Source: GCA-003244245 sp035606945 (GTDB lineage Bacteria; Actinomycetota; Actinomycetes; Mycobacteriales; Pseudonocardiaceae). From it: a DNA stretch of 64,000 nt. Where the stretch lies: assembly GCA_035606945.1 (NCBI GenBank), contig DATNDR010000079.1, forward strand, positions 1-64,000, in the 5' to 3' direction. The position numbers and the translations under genes are program-made. Position 1 is the first letter of the stretch. Every line of letters starts with the position of its first letter. Below the pieces are notes generated by a model that saw nothing but the letters and a program-made list of their open reading frames with translations, had not been told where the DNA came from and ran no database searches. Shown here in pieces: positions 1-8,889 of the stretch.

Positions 1-6
1 GGAGGG

Positions 7-777
7 TTATTCAGAAGCCGCGAAGAAGTAGAGCCCGATGACGGCTTTGAGCATGCTTCGGTATTTTTCTATCGGTGCCCGGTACCGGCCGCCTTCCTCG
101 CTGAGCATTCGCCATGTCTTGAGGTGGGAGATGGCGTGTTCGACGGCGGCGCGGATTTTGCTGAAAGCGGTGTTGAACTCGGCTTGGCTGGTGGTGAGAT
201 CCTCACCGGGGAGTCGTTTGGCCGGGACGATTTCGATGCCCTCGACACCGACGTAGCCCAAGTCCGCCGCAGCGGAGATGCCGGTGAGCTGGGCGGCCAA
301 GCCCGAGGCGGCGAAGGCGTGGGCATCGTGGCGGGCTCCGTGGATCGGGATCAGACCCACGGCGGCCAGCCGCCCGCCCAGCGTGGCGGCGACCTGGATG
401 TTCATCCCGGGGTATCCCGCCTTGGAGGAGTACAGATCGGGAATGTGCCGCCAGTCCCAGGTGGGACAGACCGTGCCGTCGACTAGCACAGTTCCCGCGC
501 CCACCACCTCTGCCGGGTCGGGCACGAACTCAGCGAGAACCTCCCCGATCAGCGGGCGGAGCAGATCCCAGCGCCGGCTCACCGTGGACTGGCTCACGCC
601 GAAGATCGCACCGGCGAAGGCCTGGGTGATGTTCCTGCGCATCACACACACCACCAGCGCCACCGAGCCGAACAGGCCCAGCGCATACGGGCGACCCCGG
701 GAGGCGAACCCACCGCCACGAGCCGCGTGTACCCGGCTCACCAACTCGGTGAGTTGCTCATTGTTAAGCCCTGTCAT
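7..777 (-). CDS. IS5-family DDE transposase (HTH_Tnp_4 / DDE_Tnp_4)
   Basis: A 256-aa protein with a helix-turn-helix near residues 45-75 (the segment FGVSQSTVSRRW) followed by an RNase-H-fold DDE catalytic domain. The likely acidic triad is D in VLVDGT, D in AADLGY and E in RAAVEHAI, all present, so the enzyme looks intact. The ATG at 777 was chosen over an upstream TTG at 837 because MTGLNNEQL is a typical N-terminus for this family. It would catalyse movement of its own element. The frame is complete with no internal stop, in contrast to the broken genes around it. Confidence 0.88.
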   Translation of the reverse strand: MTGLNNEQLTELVSRVHAARGGGFASRGRPYALGLFGSVALVVCVMRRNITQAFAGAIFGVSQSTVSRRWDLLRPLIGEVLAEFVPDPAEVVGAGTVLVDGTVCPTWDWRHIPDLYSSKAGYPGMNIQVAATLGGRLAAVGLIPIHGARHDAHAFAASGLAAQLTGISAAADLGYVGVEGIEIVPAKRLPGEDLTTSQAEFNTAFSKIRAAVEHAISHLKTWRMLSEEGGRYRAPIEKYRSMLKAVIGLYFFAASE

Positions 778-790
778 AGCCTCATACCGC

Positions 791-853
791 AACGGCTCCT
801 CCGTGTTGATTTCGCTGTCTGGTCGACAACGAAACAAAACGGTAGGAGCCGTT
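791..853. repeat. 10-bp inverted repeat upstream of transposase
   Basis: AACGGCTCCT at 791-800 and its exact reverse complement AGGAGCCGTT at 844-853 flank a 43-nt spacer just upstream of the transposase start. It could be an operator, a subterminal transposase-binding site or a hairpin that limits read-through. Only the repeat itself is seen. Confidence 0.6.
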
Positions 854-1116
854 GTCCTTCAAGGGTGACACGCGTCATTCGCAGATTGTGCAACAATTGT
901 GAGCTGGCTTCCGACCAAAGAACCGTCAGGCTCACTCGACCACTCTTCTCAGAAGGCCTGTGAATTAACCTCCCGGTAAAACATCGCCAGCAAGTCGTCA
1001 GCGAAAGCAACGCAACGAGTCAGCACGAGCCGACCTGTACCAGTACATGACCGCGGCGGGTTGACCTACGGCGCCGTCGAAGTGCCGATAGCTAGGCGCC
1101 GTTACGATCCCGGACC
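854..1116. other. Non-coding stretch after the IS element
   Basis: About 260 bases without a convincing reading frame. It contains a short AT-richer patch near 885-905 with the palindrome ACAATTGT. Nothing else was recognised. Confidence 0.5.
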
Positions 1117-1368
1117 TTGTGCTGGCGGTGGTCGACCAAACAGTTCCTGCTGCAAGCCGACGCGGTGATCTTTGTGACGCGCTTCAATTCCCTACTCACC
1201 GCGTCCGACGTGGACTTTCTCGGCGAGGTGTACCCGCGCTCGAGAAGGGCGTTCATGGTCATCAACGAGTGCGACCCGGTGTCAGCTCAGGCAGCCCAGG
1301 AGGGTTTGGGGTTCGTTCGACGCCGGATGCAATCCCGGAGCCATCGCGTCCCGGTGACGGAAAGGTAG
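1117..1368 (+). pseudogene. Fragment of a dynamin-like GTPase
   Basis: The 83-codon frame reads QADAVIFVTRFNSLLTASDV, then FMVINECD, then a FVRRRM segment. This matches the stretch of dynamin-family GTPases running from the beta-strand after the G3 motif through the G4 motif (normally NKxD). The lysine of G4 is replaced by glutamate (NECD). The P-loop half and the whole helical stalk are absent on either side, so this is about 80 residues out of a protein usually several hundred long. It is a degraded remnant, not a functional gene. Confidence 0.55.
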
Positions 1369-1438
1369 GAGGCCCGCATCCGCTGTCGATGCCGACACTC
1401 CTGAGATGTGGCTACCGGCACCTAGTGCTATGGATGGC

Positions 1439-1624
1439 CTAACGACCGGGTGCTGCTAGCTGGGCGGTCAGCAACGCGCCCAGTTTCGGGGCAGTCAGGG
1501 CGTCGATCTCGCCTCCTACGGTGACCACCCGAGCGTGCGGACCGTATTCGGTCACCCGCATATCCAGGACGTCGGAGGACAACGGTTCCGCACTGCCCAG
1601 CGTGCTCGGTACTAGCGCCATCAC
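1439..1624 (-). pseudogene. Truncated STAS-domain anti-sigma-factor antagonist copy
   Basis: The 61-aa frame (MMALVPSTLGSAEPLSSDVL, then VVTVGGEIDALTAPKL) is a close paralogue of the N-terminal half of the STAS protein at 13944-14333. Identity runs through the first STAS strand and helix and then stops at a TGA-type end after AAPGR. The half with the phosphorylatable serine region (FLSSAGLRALF in the intact copy) is missing. A purine-rich ribosome-binding site (AAGGAAAGGAGC) and a SigF-like promoter at 1733-1758 are still present upstream, so a short peptide may still be made. Confidence 0.7.
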
Positions 1625-1732
1625 CAGCTCCTTTCCTTGCCGTGGTGGCGCCCCGCGGGGGACGCCGAGGTTTCCCGGACGGCCTGACGCCGGCTTCCGA
1701 ACACCGATCCGTGACCGCTCGGTTGCCGACAG

Positions 1733-1758
1733 TTACCCAACCCACTCAAAACCAAACC
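1733..1758 (-). promoter_or_regulatory. SigF-like promoter before the truncated STAS copy
   Basis: Read on the minus strand: GGTTT (1758-1754), 15 nt, GGGTAA (1738-1733). This matches the GTTT / GGGTA pattern of actinobacterial SigF/SigB-type promoters. It lies about 110 bp upstream of the start codon at 1624. The same arrangement occurs before the duplicated membrane genes at 4193 and 14655. Confidence 0.5.
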
Positions 1759-2043
1759 TTCGACCGTCCACCGGGCAACGACTCAAGCCACTGCAGTGGT
1801 CATCGCCGTCGGGACGAACCCGTCAGGCCAGTCGGTTGTCAGCGCATCGGCGTTTGCCGACCATGTCCGCGTTGCCCCCGTCGAGGTCGCCAGCGCCCAC
1901 TACGCACGCCACCGCCTGCCCGCGAGCAACTGCCAGCTCAACTTGGCGCTACACCTCATCGCACGCACCCACATGCGCATGCAGCAAGTCAGGAGGCCTG
2001 GAACACCGCCGGAGACAACCTGGTTCCCTGGGTGATTGACCGG
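1759..2043. other. Unassigned intergenic DNA
   Basis: Together with 1625-1732 this gives about 400 bases without a gene I recognise. Open frames exist on both strands because of GC bias, but none resembles a known family or has a good ribosome-binding site. Confidence 0.4.
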
Positions 2044-2967
2044 TTAGCGGCCCTGGTGGGTCCAGTCCGTCCAGGGTTTGCTGTCGAGGTAGTGATGGAC
2101 CCGGTCGACATAGCGCTTGGCGCCGGCGTCTTTCCAATGGCCCGACCAGTGCCAGCCCACGCAGGCCCAGATGTCGCCAGGGTGGTAATCGTTGTGGAGG
2201 TAGGTGATCCAACCCTCATAGCAGGCGCGAATGCGGGCGCCGTAATAGTCTACGTTAAATGCGGTGCTTTGCGCCGACAGTGGGTAGGAACCGGGCAGGT
2301 AAGTGTGTTTGAGTTGCATGATTCCGAAGCTGGTCGGGCAGGGTGGCGTGGCGCCGCCGACGCAGTCCTGAGGGTCGTTGGACTCGTCGGACACGGTGCT
2401 TTGTCGCCAGTCGCTTTCCTGGACCGCCACCGCTTTGAGGACGTCAGCATTTAAACCCCACTTGCAGGCCCCCCAGGTGAGGATCTGCTCGGTCGTGCCG
2501 CTGAAGTGCCCATCGATGCGGGACACGAGCTCCTGGTTGGCCTGGGCGGTGAAGTCCGTCCAGGTCGGCATGGACACCCGGTCAGCGACGAACTGGTTGG
2601 CAGCGGTGTTCTCCGGCCGTGGTTCGACCTGATCATGCTGATCATGTTGGACACGCGCGGCGCATTCCTGACCCGACGGCAGGTGGGCACCCACGGGAAG
2701 CATCCCAAAGTCGTGCTCGTTGTCCCCGTGACTCTCTGGCGACCCCCGCCCTTCCGGCGGGCCCTGTCCCTCTGGGGGTCGGTGATCTTCAGGTGGCCCG
2801 TGACCTTCCCACGGCCCTCGGCCCTCGGCAGATCCCTGCTGCTGACCCGGGCTCCCTGAAGGCCCCTGACCCTGACCCGTGGCGGTACAAGCCGCGGCGA
2901 GCAGCACAAACACCAGCAACCCCAGGGACCAGACCCGCGCCACTCGCGGCAAACTCGACGCCTTCAC
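2044..2967 (-). CDS. Secreted lipoprotein with lytic-transglycosylase-like (SLT) domain
   Basis: The start is taken at the GTG encoding VKASSLPRVARVW, because it gives a standard lipoprotein signal peptide: basic N-terminus, hydrophobic core and lipobox LAAAC. The frame itself opens earlier, at 3057. After the modified cysteine comes a low-complexity linker of roughly 55 residues rich in P, E, G and H (repeats like PPEGQG). The C-terminal half has SLT-like features: VAVQESDWRQ with a candidate catalytic Glu, then SFGIMQLK. The protein is probably anchored outside the membrane and remodels peptidoglycan. The linker may span the cell wall. The true start is uncertain. Confidence 0.72.
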   Translation of the reverse strand: MKASSLPRVARVWSLGLLVFVLLAAACTATGQGQGPSGSPGQQQGSAEGRGPWEGHGPPEDHRPPEGQGPPEGRGSPESHGDNEHDFGMLPVGAHLPSGQECAARVQHDQHDQVEPRPENTAANQFVADRVSMPTWTDFTAQANQELVSRIDGHFSGTTEQILTWGACKWGLNADVLKAVAVQESDWRQSTVSDESNDPQDCVGGATPPCPTSFGIMQLKHTYLPGSYPLSAQSTAFNVDYYGARIRACYEGWITYLHNDYHPGDIWACVGWHWSGHWKDAGAKRYVDRVHHYLDSKPWTDWTHQGR

Positions 2968-3223
2968 CGACGCACCATGCGCCGCGGCGAAACAGCGCCC
3001 GCCGCGGTCCGCGCCGACACCTGCCACCTCAACACCGGATTCCGGAATACTCACCACTGCCGCCCACTGCTCGCATCACCGGGGGATGGGCGCCACGACA
3101 CCGCGCTGCCCGTCGCACCGGCGAGGACGTCAACCCGCGCTGGCTCAGTCAAGCAGAACACCGCCCTGACCCCCTCCACCTAGACCCGCATCCGACGTTG
3201 TCATCATCGTCGCCCCCCGCAGA

Positions 3224-3316
3224 ATGCTGCTCTATCTCATCTTCCGCCAGCTCATGGGCTAGCTTGGCCAGCTGGCCCGTCGTTCCCATCAGCCGGCAAG
3301 CCAGCACCCGTTGACG
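3224..3316 (+). pseudogene. Remnant of an integrase-type transposase N-terminus
   Basis: The translation MLLYLIFRQLMG, a stop codon, then LGQLARRS resembles the N-terminus of the actinobacterial rve-domain (integrase core) transposases, which begin with a hydrophobic segment of this kind. The in-frame TAG and the absence of any catalytic domain show it is dead. The match is from memory of the family and is short. Confidence 0.4.
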
Positions 3317-3318
3317 GC

Positions 3319-3855
3319 TTAGCGCCCCGAGTCGGAGGGCGCTGCCATGGGCACCGGCAGGGTCAGGCTGCCCGCGTGCTGAAACTGGAACGTGACCGGG
3401 GTGTTCAGCCCGGCGTGCAGCACCTGGTTGGTGGTGAGCAGGAGGCGCAGCTGCCCGCCAACCAGCGGGCTGCTGGGCTGAAAACCGATGGGGTCCGAAC
3501 CGGGAGTGCTGGTGACGGTCGTACCCGGGAGGAGTTGCGTGGTGCCTTCCACTAGCGTCTGGCTGGCTACTGGGCTGTCCACGCCGACCAGCTCGTCGGC
3601 ACTGTCACCCTGGTTGGTGATGCTGACCAGCACCGGCACGCTTGACCCGATGGGATAGCTGGGCGCCTGGTTGCGCGGGTAGGGGATCAGCACGTTGCGC
3701 AGCGCGATGCTGTGTCCGGCATTGCCGAAGGCTCCGTCGACAGCGGAGAACTGCGAATCGGTCTGGGTGATCTGGCCCGCACCGCAGCCAACCAACGCTA
3801 GCGCGGCAGCACAGCACGCCACGATGCGCGCCGCAGCGGTGAGGGAGACCTGCAT
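3319..3855 (-). CDS. lpqE: LpqE-type lipoprotein
   Basis: A 178-aa lipoprotein. The ATG at 3855 gives a signal peptide ending in the lipobox LVGC with the lipidated Cys at residue 24. The sequence straight after it, GAGQITQT, followed by an AVDG and an LRNVLIPY segment, matches the LpqE family of mycobacteria and relatives. A beta-rich domain fills the rest. LpqE is a cell-surface lipoprotein without an established enzymatic role, related to copper-chaperone-like folds in some annotations. It is anchored on the outer face of the membrane. The gene stands alone with no operon partner. Confidence 0.82.
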   Translation of the reverse strand: MQVSLTAAARIVACCAAALALVGCGAGQITQTDSQFSAVDGAFGNAGHSIALRNVLIPYPRNQAPSYPIGSSVPVLVSITNQGDSADELVGVDSPVASQTLVEGTTQLLPGTTVTSTPGSDPIGFQPSSPLVGGQLRLLLTTNQVLHAGLNTPVTFQFQHAGSLTLPVPMAAPSDSGR

Positions 3856-4020
3856 GATCAAAGCGTATCCGGTCAGCGACACGCAGCGACACCGCCAAGC
3901 AGCCCGGCCGCACCGCCGTTCCGCGGCGCGCACGAATAGTCCCGCCAAAGGAGTTGCGCCAGCCCCTCACCGTTGCGCGCTTTACCGACTGAGGCCTCCG
4001 GATCCTGATTGTCTGAGCCG
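3856..4020. other. Intergenic region upstream of lpqE
   Basis: A short stretch between lpqE and the left copy of the inverted duplication. No coding or RNA feature was recognised. Confidence 0.4.
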
Positions 4021-4024
4021 CCAT

Positions 4025-4050
4025 GTTTACTCACAGATGGACGCGGGTAA
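4025..4050 (+). promoter_or_regulatory. SigF-like promoter of the small membrane protein (left copy)
   Basis: GTTT (4025-4028), 16 nt, GGGTAA (4045-4050). Box sequences and spacing are conserved in the right copy (14841-14866), although the spacer has diverged. This pattern suggests selection on the promoter. The coding start is 142 bp downstream, so a leader RNA is expected. Confidence 0.6.
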
Positions 4051-4192
4051 CTCTGTGCAACCTTAAGGTCGGCGTCTCCTAGCTGGCCCGGCCCATACGG
4101 AAGAGGGGTGAGGATGGTGCAGTAAGGCCGTGGCGCGGCCGTCCGCGGGAACCGACGCCGTAACGCAGCAGGCATACGTGGTCGGAAGTTAA

Positions 4193-4366
4193 ATGACTGC
4201 TGGATTGATCATTCTATCGGCACTTGTTTTGGTGGCTTTTGCGCTTGGCGCACTCGCAGGGCACGGCTTTAGCGAGCGCAAGCGTGCGGTCCGAGCTAGG
4301 CGGCAAGCAGCAGTGCAAACCTTTCTCTACAGGCAATTGCACGAGCTGCAAGCTGCCCGACAATAG
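4193..4366 (+). CDS. Small single-pass membrane protein, paralogue of 14404-14655
   Basis: ATG at 4193 and TAG at 4364-4366 give 57 residues: an N-terminal transmembrane helix (LIILSALVLVAFALGALAG), then a basic cytoplasmic segment (FSERKRAVRARRQA) and a helical tail (FLYRQLHELQAARQ). The right-hand paralogue has a Met codon where this copy has TAG. The sequence beyond the stop still aligns (DRSTQSREDRLAREK), so this copy was shortened by a stop mutation or the other extended. Homology between the two copies and the conserved promoter make it a real gene despite its size. Its function is unknown. Confidence 0.65.
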   Translation: MTAGLIILSALVLVAFALGALAGHGFSERKRAVRARRQAAVQTFLYRQLHELQAARQ

Positions 4367-4506
4367 GATCGTTCGACCCAATCACGAGAAGATCGCCTTG
4401 CTCGAGAAAAGTCGGATCTTACTCGTAAGCTTCGGGCGAAGCGGTCGCCGAGACTGTTGAAAATTTCGCACGAGCGTAACGCGGCTAGCTATAGGTGGTG
4501 GTGAGC

Positions 4507-4632
4507 ATGATCGGAAGTGATCAAGTATCCCCACACGCGCAGGACGCTTGGCAACCAGCGTGTCGGGGTGTGGAACCTGAGGTGTTCTTCGGGCCGGCTG
4601 ACAGCCCTGCAAGCAGGCCGTTACATGGCTGG
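4507..4632 (+). pseudogene. N-terminal fragment of a WhiB-family protein
   Basis: The frame gives AWQPACRGVEPEVFFGPADS, the classic N-terminus of WhiB iron-sulfur proteins with the first cluster cysteine. It then runs to RPLHGW and loses all similarity. The CxxC and fourth cysteine and the GVWGG turn are absent in every frame downstream. The open frame continues to 4929 with unrelated sequence. It is a truncated remnant. Confidence 0.6.
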
Positions 4633-5317
4633 GGCCAGCAGTATCGCGCTGATGACGACGAGGGGCCGTTCCGGTGGCTGAGCCACTGCCGGGAACACGC
4701 ACCGGTGTACTCCAGAACGAGCCGGATAACCGTGAGGCTGATACCCTGCCCGCCCGGAATTGACTTCCCTCGTGATGGCCCAACTGGCCGAGGCCCCCTC
4801 GTGGTGCTCGACTTCGATGGGGTGCAACGCCACCACCGGCGATTGGCGTGCCACTCCGGAATGGTCGATCGGGCTCTGGACGTGGCCGGGAGCAGTTTAG
4901 TTTCGCCGACACCGTATCGGCAGGCTTAACAACTCACTCTAAACGCCCGAGAGTCGAAGCGCGATGGTGGCTGGTGAGCCTATTCGCGCTCTGCGCCAGC
5001 GCTATGCCGATACCGCGACTTCGTTGCAATCCGTGGGTTAGAGTTCGATCCCTCGGATGCCCATTGCCTCCAAACTGTATGACAGGTACTTCGACAATCT
5101 ACCAATCTGCACCCACTGCTCGACCAGAACATGCCGCTGCCGCAGTCATGCGCATCGCGGCCACAGCCAGGCCCGTGTTGTCCTGCGGCCGCGTCACACG
5201 AGGGCATTCCTGCCGGGAATGCGGTCTGGCGGCACTTCTACGACATGAACTTCAGCAGCTAAGAGCAGCTGGCCGCAGCGGCTTGCTACTGGCTGTTTCC
5301 CGGCAGGCGGCGGTGTC
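4633..5317. other. Gene-poor region, no recognisable feature
   Basis: About 680 bases between the WhiB fragment and the sigma-factor pseudogene. Several open frames exist, but none shows family similarity, a good start site or codon usage like the neighbours. A tRNA-like GTTCGATCC near 5046 does not fold into a proper T-arm. Confidence 0.45.
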
Positions 5318-6315
5318 TTAGTCGAGGTAGTCGCGCAGTGGTTCGGAGCGGGAGGGATGTCGCAGCTTGGCCATGGTCTTGTTCTCGATCTGCCGGATGC
5401 GTTCTCGAGTGATCCCGTAGATTCGGCTGATCTCCTCCAGCGTGCGTGGTTGACCGTCAGCGAGTCCGAATCTCAACCGGACGATCCCGGCTTCACGGCC
5501 GGAAAGCGTAGCCAGTATGGAGTGCAGCTGGTCTTGCAGCAGGTTGAATGACAGCGACTCAATTGCGACGACTGCCTGGGAGTCTTCGATGAAGTCGCTG
5601 AGGTGGGAATCGCCGTCCTCGCCAATGGCTTGATCGAGTGAGATCGGTTCTCGAGCGTACTGCTGAACTTCCAGGACCTTCTCAGGGGTGACGTCCAGCT
5701 GTGTGGCCAGCTCTTCCAGGGTGGGCTCGCGACCCAAGTCCTGGACCAGTCCCCGCTGGACACGACGCAGCTTGTCGATCATTTCCATCATGTGCACGGG
5801 GATGCGGATGGTCCGGAGTTGGTCGGCCATCGCTCGGGTGATAGCTTGGCGGATCCACCAGGTGGCGTAGGTGGAAAATTTGTAGCCCTTGGTGTAGTCA
5901 AATTTTTCCACTGCGCGGATCAGGCCCAGGTTGCCCTCCTGGACGAGGTCCAGGAATGCCATGCCGCGGCCGGTGTAGCGCTTGGCCAGCGAGACGACCA
6001 AGCGCAGGTTGGCCTCCAGCACGTGGTTTTTGGCGTGCTCGCCGTCGCGGGCGATCCAGCGCAGGTCCCGGCGCAGCTGTGGGGCGAGCTTCGCTGCCCC
6101 GTACTCCTCTGCTTTGCGCAGCCGCTCGGCGGCGAACAGTCCCCGAAATCTCCGGGCTGCCCCCCGACAGTCAACGGGACGCTGTCATCGAGCACATCGA
6201 TAATCGGTGGACTCAGTTCACTGCGTTCCGATCCCGTAACCGCGACCGACGCCTCCCGCGTCTTCCCGGGCGCCTTGGCGGCTTGGTTCTCCGAACGCGC
6301 CGCAATGCTTGCCAT
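5318..6315 (-). pseudogene. Principal-type (HrdB/SigB-like) sigma factor, frameshifted and lacking region 1.2
   Basis: Regions 2-4 are intact from LEANLRLVVSLAKRYTGRGM through region 2.4 (YATWWIRQAITRAM) to region 4 (GITRERIRQIENKTMAKLRH, ending LRDYLD). The natural start is ATG at 6315 behind a strong GAGGAGGT site (MASIAARSENQAAK). That frame runs into a different frame before GLFAAERLRKAEE, and one extra base near the G6 tract at 6160-6165 would rejoin them. The usual region 1.2 (a DLVRxYLxxIG-type stretch of about 35 residues) is not encoded in between, so a deletion is also present. The only in-frame start for the conserved part is a GTG at 6022, giving a 234-aa protein. Confidence 0.7.
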
Positions 6316-6974
6316 TCCACCTCCTCAATCCAGTTTTCCCGACGATAGCTCGATCCCCGCTGGCCACCTCAGCAACCGTAAATCGACGACAGGATTTCAA
6401 CATCAAAAGCTCTCCAGCGCGCGCTTTTCAGTCAAAACTGCCGCACGACGACGCTACAGACCCGAACGTTCCCGCGGATCTCCCCGGAGACCACGATGGT
6501 GCGGCTGGTAGCCGCCACGCCGGCCATGACCGTCACAAATGGCAGCAGATACCACAGCGACAACCACGGGCAAGCGGTGAGGACGTCTGCTGGTCATGAC
6601 GACGTATACCCGCGGGTGCGGCTTACAACCCTCTGTCACCGGAGTGTGTTACAGCCTGTCAACAACACGCTGCTAGAACAGCCGCGCCGAACCGGCCGTG
6701 CCTCCAGCCACCGGGCCCAACCAGCACTCTGCACGTCGGATCGGCTCGAACCGTTGAGGATCGCTTGCCATCCCCGTGACAGCCCAGGCACCGATCCGCC
6801 ATCTCCTCGCTGCATCTTTCCTTCCCGTAGGTGCCTCCCCCGTGCGGCTCGCGTGGTTCCCTGGCGCCTCTGAAGCGTTCATGACCTCGTCGTTACAAGC
6901 AGCGACGCGGTTCTCCAATCTACGGATTTCACGTGTCATGATTGTCGGTGGAATCTGTCTCCAGGAGCGGACTT
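6316..6974. other. Intergenic region without recognisable gene
   Basis: About 660 bases. It carries a GGGTAT box on the minus strand near 6605, but with a poor upstream box. No frame on either strand resembles a protein family. It probably contains promoters for the divergent sigma-factor remnant and BrkB genes. Confidence 0.45.
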
Positions 6975-7967
6975 ATGAGTCGACCAGATGAGAGTGTTTC
7001 CCGGGGGGCGCGGACCAAGCTTGATCGGTTGGACTCTTATCAGCAACAACACCCGGCGCTGGGCGTGCCGATCGCCGTGGCCCGGAAGTTCATTGACGAC
7101 GAGTCGATCAATCTCGCCGCGGTGATCGCCTTCTGGGCGTTCTTCTCGGTCTTTCCACTGCTCCTGATCTTTGTTACCCTGCTCGGCTACGTCCTGCCGC
7201 CCAATCTCCAAGGTGACGTGCTACGTAGCGCGGCCCGCTTTTTCCCGCTGCTGAGCACGGACTCGATCGGGCGCCTGAGCGGCCAGTGGTGGACGCTTGT
7301 GGTCGGTATTCTCAGCGCGCTGTGGAGCGGCTCATTTGTGGTCATCGCGATCCAGTCGGCATTCGACTCGGTGTGGGAAATCCCTCGTGCCCAGCGACCC
7401 AGTTTGGGCGCGCAGATCAAGCGCGGCGTGTTCACGCTGGGCGCTATCGCGCTCGGCCTGGTCGTCAGCACGATGATCAGCAGCTACATCGGAGCCGCCC
7501 TCGGAACCAGTTTCGGCATGGTGGCTCGTCTCGCCGGTTACCTCATCGCAATCGTGCTCGATGTGGGATTGTTTGTGGTGGCGTTCCGGCTGCTCACCGA
7601 CCGTGACGTGTCTACCCGCGACGTGCTGCCGGGTGCGCTGCTGTCAGGCATCGTGTTCTGGCTGCTCCAGCAACTGTCCTCGCTGATAATCTTCCAGTAC
7701 CTGCGCAACGCCGAGAGAGTCTACGGCAATTTCGCCACCGTCATCACCATGTTGTCATGGTTCTACCTGCAAAGCGTCGTCACCTTGGTCGGTGCACAGC
7801 TCAACATAGTGCTCAAGGAACGGCTGCATCCCCGCCGACTGATCCCCGCCCCCGTCACCGAATCCGATCATCGGGCCTACGAGGCCTACGCCAAAGAACG
7901 CACCTACCGCCACGACCAACGAATCCACACCGAGCTCCGGCAGTCGGACCATGACGAGAAAGAATAA
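6975..7967 (+). CDS. YihY/BrkB-family inner-membrane protein
   Basis: A 330-aa integral membrane protein. The start is the ATG at 6975, preceded by CAGGAGCGG, rather than the upstream frame opening. Family features are the SINLAAVIAFWAFFSVFPLL segment near residue 45, five or six further hydrophobic helices, and the C-terminal FATVITMLSWFYLQSVVTLV segment. The tail of about 50 residues is polar and cytoplasmic. The family was once annotated as ribonuclease BN. Its transport or envelope role is not settled. It is monocistronic here. Confidence 0.88.
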   Translation: MSRPDESVSRGARTKLDRLDSYQQQHPALGVPIAVARKFIDDESINLAAVIAFWAFFSVFPLLLIFVTLLGYVLPPNLQGDVLRSAARFFPLLSTDSIGRLSGQWWTLVVGILSALWSGSFVVIAIQSAFDSVWEIPRAQRPSLGAQIKRGVFTLGAIALGLVVSTMISSYIGAALGTSFGMVARLAGYLIAIVLDVGLFVVAFRLLTDRDVSTRDVLPGALLSGIVFWLLQQLSSLIIFQYLRNAERVYGNFATVITMLSWFYLQSVVTLVGAQLNIVLKERLHPRRLIPAPVTESDHRAYEAYAKERTYRHDQRIHTELRQSDHDEKE

Positions 7968-8409
7968 GGACGTGATGTTCTCGTCCCGTTGTGGTCGTTG
8001 CAGTCACGCTTCTTCTTCGGTCCTCGGGACCAGGGCGGTGACCGACGAGGCAGGTAGGCCGTATTCGTCACGTCCGACGTCCGGCAACACTGCAGCTGCA
8101 AATCAACGTTACGTTGCTTGTCTAGTGGACGAGAAAAGCATGCATCGTCGCGATTGATGGCTCTTGGATTTGTCAGCCTGCAGTGAGGTGTTACCAAGTT
8201 GACGAGTACGTCGCCCACGCAGATCTGCGAGGTGATCGGCGTCGTCTGCCCGCTGCCTTCGTCGCGGTGAGATGACCCTTGAGTTCTGCGGCCGGCACGG
8301 GCGGCAACTGCGATGAGTAGCTTGCTCCGCCGGAGTCATGGTGACAGCGGCGGCGGCACGTCGGCGTCGTCGTGCACTGTCGACTGATCGAAGAAAGGAC
8401 ACCGTCGCC
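7968..8409. other. Intergenic region with a dispersed 45-bp repeat
   Basis: About 440 bases between BrkB and DoxX genes. The only structure seen is the direct repeat at 8293-8337, which recurs at 10163-10207. No gene was recognised. Confidence 0.45.
8293..8337 (+). repeat. Dispersed direct repeat, copy 1
   Basis: About 45 bp containing ACTGCGATGAGTAGCTTGCT and ending CGCCGGAGTC, nearly identical to 10163-10207. Only a few positions differ (GGGCGGCA versus GGCGGCT, CTCC versus TTCG). It lies just upstream of the DoxX gene. It could be a mobile-element end, a recombination site or a regulatory RNA piece. Its function is unknown. Confidence 0.75.
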
Positions 8410-8889
8410 ATGACGACCACAGACTCCCTTGACATCGGCAACCGCACCGCGGCCGTCTCCATCGCTCGTGACCTCGTGCTGTTCCTGGCGCGAATTGGCG
8501 TCGGAGTGCTCATGGTGGCGCACGCCAAACTCGAGTACGACTTCGCGGGCAGCAGCATCGCGGGGGTCGGAGCGCTGTTCGAGACGTCCGGCGTCCCGCT
8601 GGCGTCGATCGCTGGGCCGGTGAACGTGTTGTTCGAGTTCGTCGGTGGTGCCGCGATGATCCTCGGCCTGGCGGTCCTTCCGATCGGCATCCTGATGGCG
8701 CTGAACATGGTGGGTGCCTGGATACTTGTGCACACCGGTGGCCTCTATGCACTTGACCACACCGGCCCCGAGTTGGTCATCGCACTCGGGCTGCTGAGCC
8801 TGGTCCTCGCCGTGTCAGGCTCTGGCCGGCTGGGACTCGACTACCTGATCGCCCGACTCGTTGGCCGCCGCCGGGTCAGCACTGCATGA
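8410..8889 (+). CDS. DoxX-family membrane protein
   Basis: A 159-aa protein with four predicted membrane helices, matching the DoxX/DoxD-like family: a first helix with FLARIGVGVLMVAHAKLEY, then FEFVGGAAMILGL and a final helix GLLSLVLAVSGSGRLGLDYL. Start is ATG at 8410 behind GAAGAAAGGACACC. Family members sit in the membrane and are linked to redox stress and thiosulfate or quinone metabolism, but the activity of most is not established. Confidence 0.88.
   Translation: MTTTDSLDIGNRTAAVSIARDLVLFLARIGVGVLMVAHAKLEYDFAGSSIAGVGALFETSGVPLASIAGPVNVLFEFVGGAAMILGLAVLPIGILMALNMVGAWILVHTGGLYALDHTGPELVIALGLLSLVLAVSGSGRLGLDYLIARLVGRRRVSTA

Larger units (their letters stand above)
1..853 (-). mobile_element. 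IS5-type insertion sequence, left end at or beyond window start
   Basis: The segment consists of one transposase gene plus its upstream region. The transposase stop codon lies only 6 bases from the window start, so the left terminus is at or outside the window edge. I could not match that sequence to a clear terminal inverted repeat after position 853, so the right boundary is approximate. It was set at the end of a 10-bp inverted repeat upstream of the transposase. What is seen is the gene and the repeat; the element boundaries are inferred. Confidence 0.6.
4021..4411 (+). repeat. Diverged inverted duplication, left copy
   Basis: From the SigF-like promoter through the small membrane-protein gene and beyond its stop codon, this segment matches the reverse complement of 14437-14870. 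Nearly identical blocks include the promoter, the CGTCTCCTAGCTGGCCC block and the region coding for FSERKRAVRARRQA. Spacing between promoter and gene differs by about 40-50 bases. The two copies are separated by about 10 kb and are inverted. Confidence 0.85.

Noticed and set aside
1642..2454. A 270-codon plus-strand frame over the lipoprotein gene end
   Set aside because: Mixed composition without domains; overlaps the well-supported minus-strand SLT lipoprotein.
5035..5065. GTTCGATCC segment resembling a tRNA T-arm
   Set aside because: Flanking bases do not pair into a five-base stem, and no acceptor or anticodon arm is present upstream.
8109..8760. Minus-strand frames over the DoxX gene
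   Set aside because: They are shadows of DoxX, without start signals or similarity.
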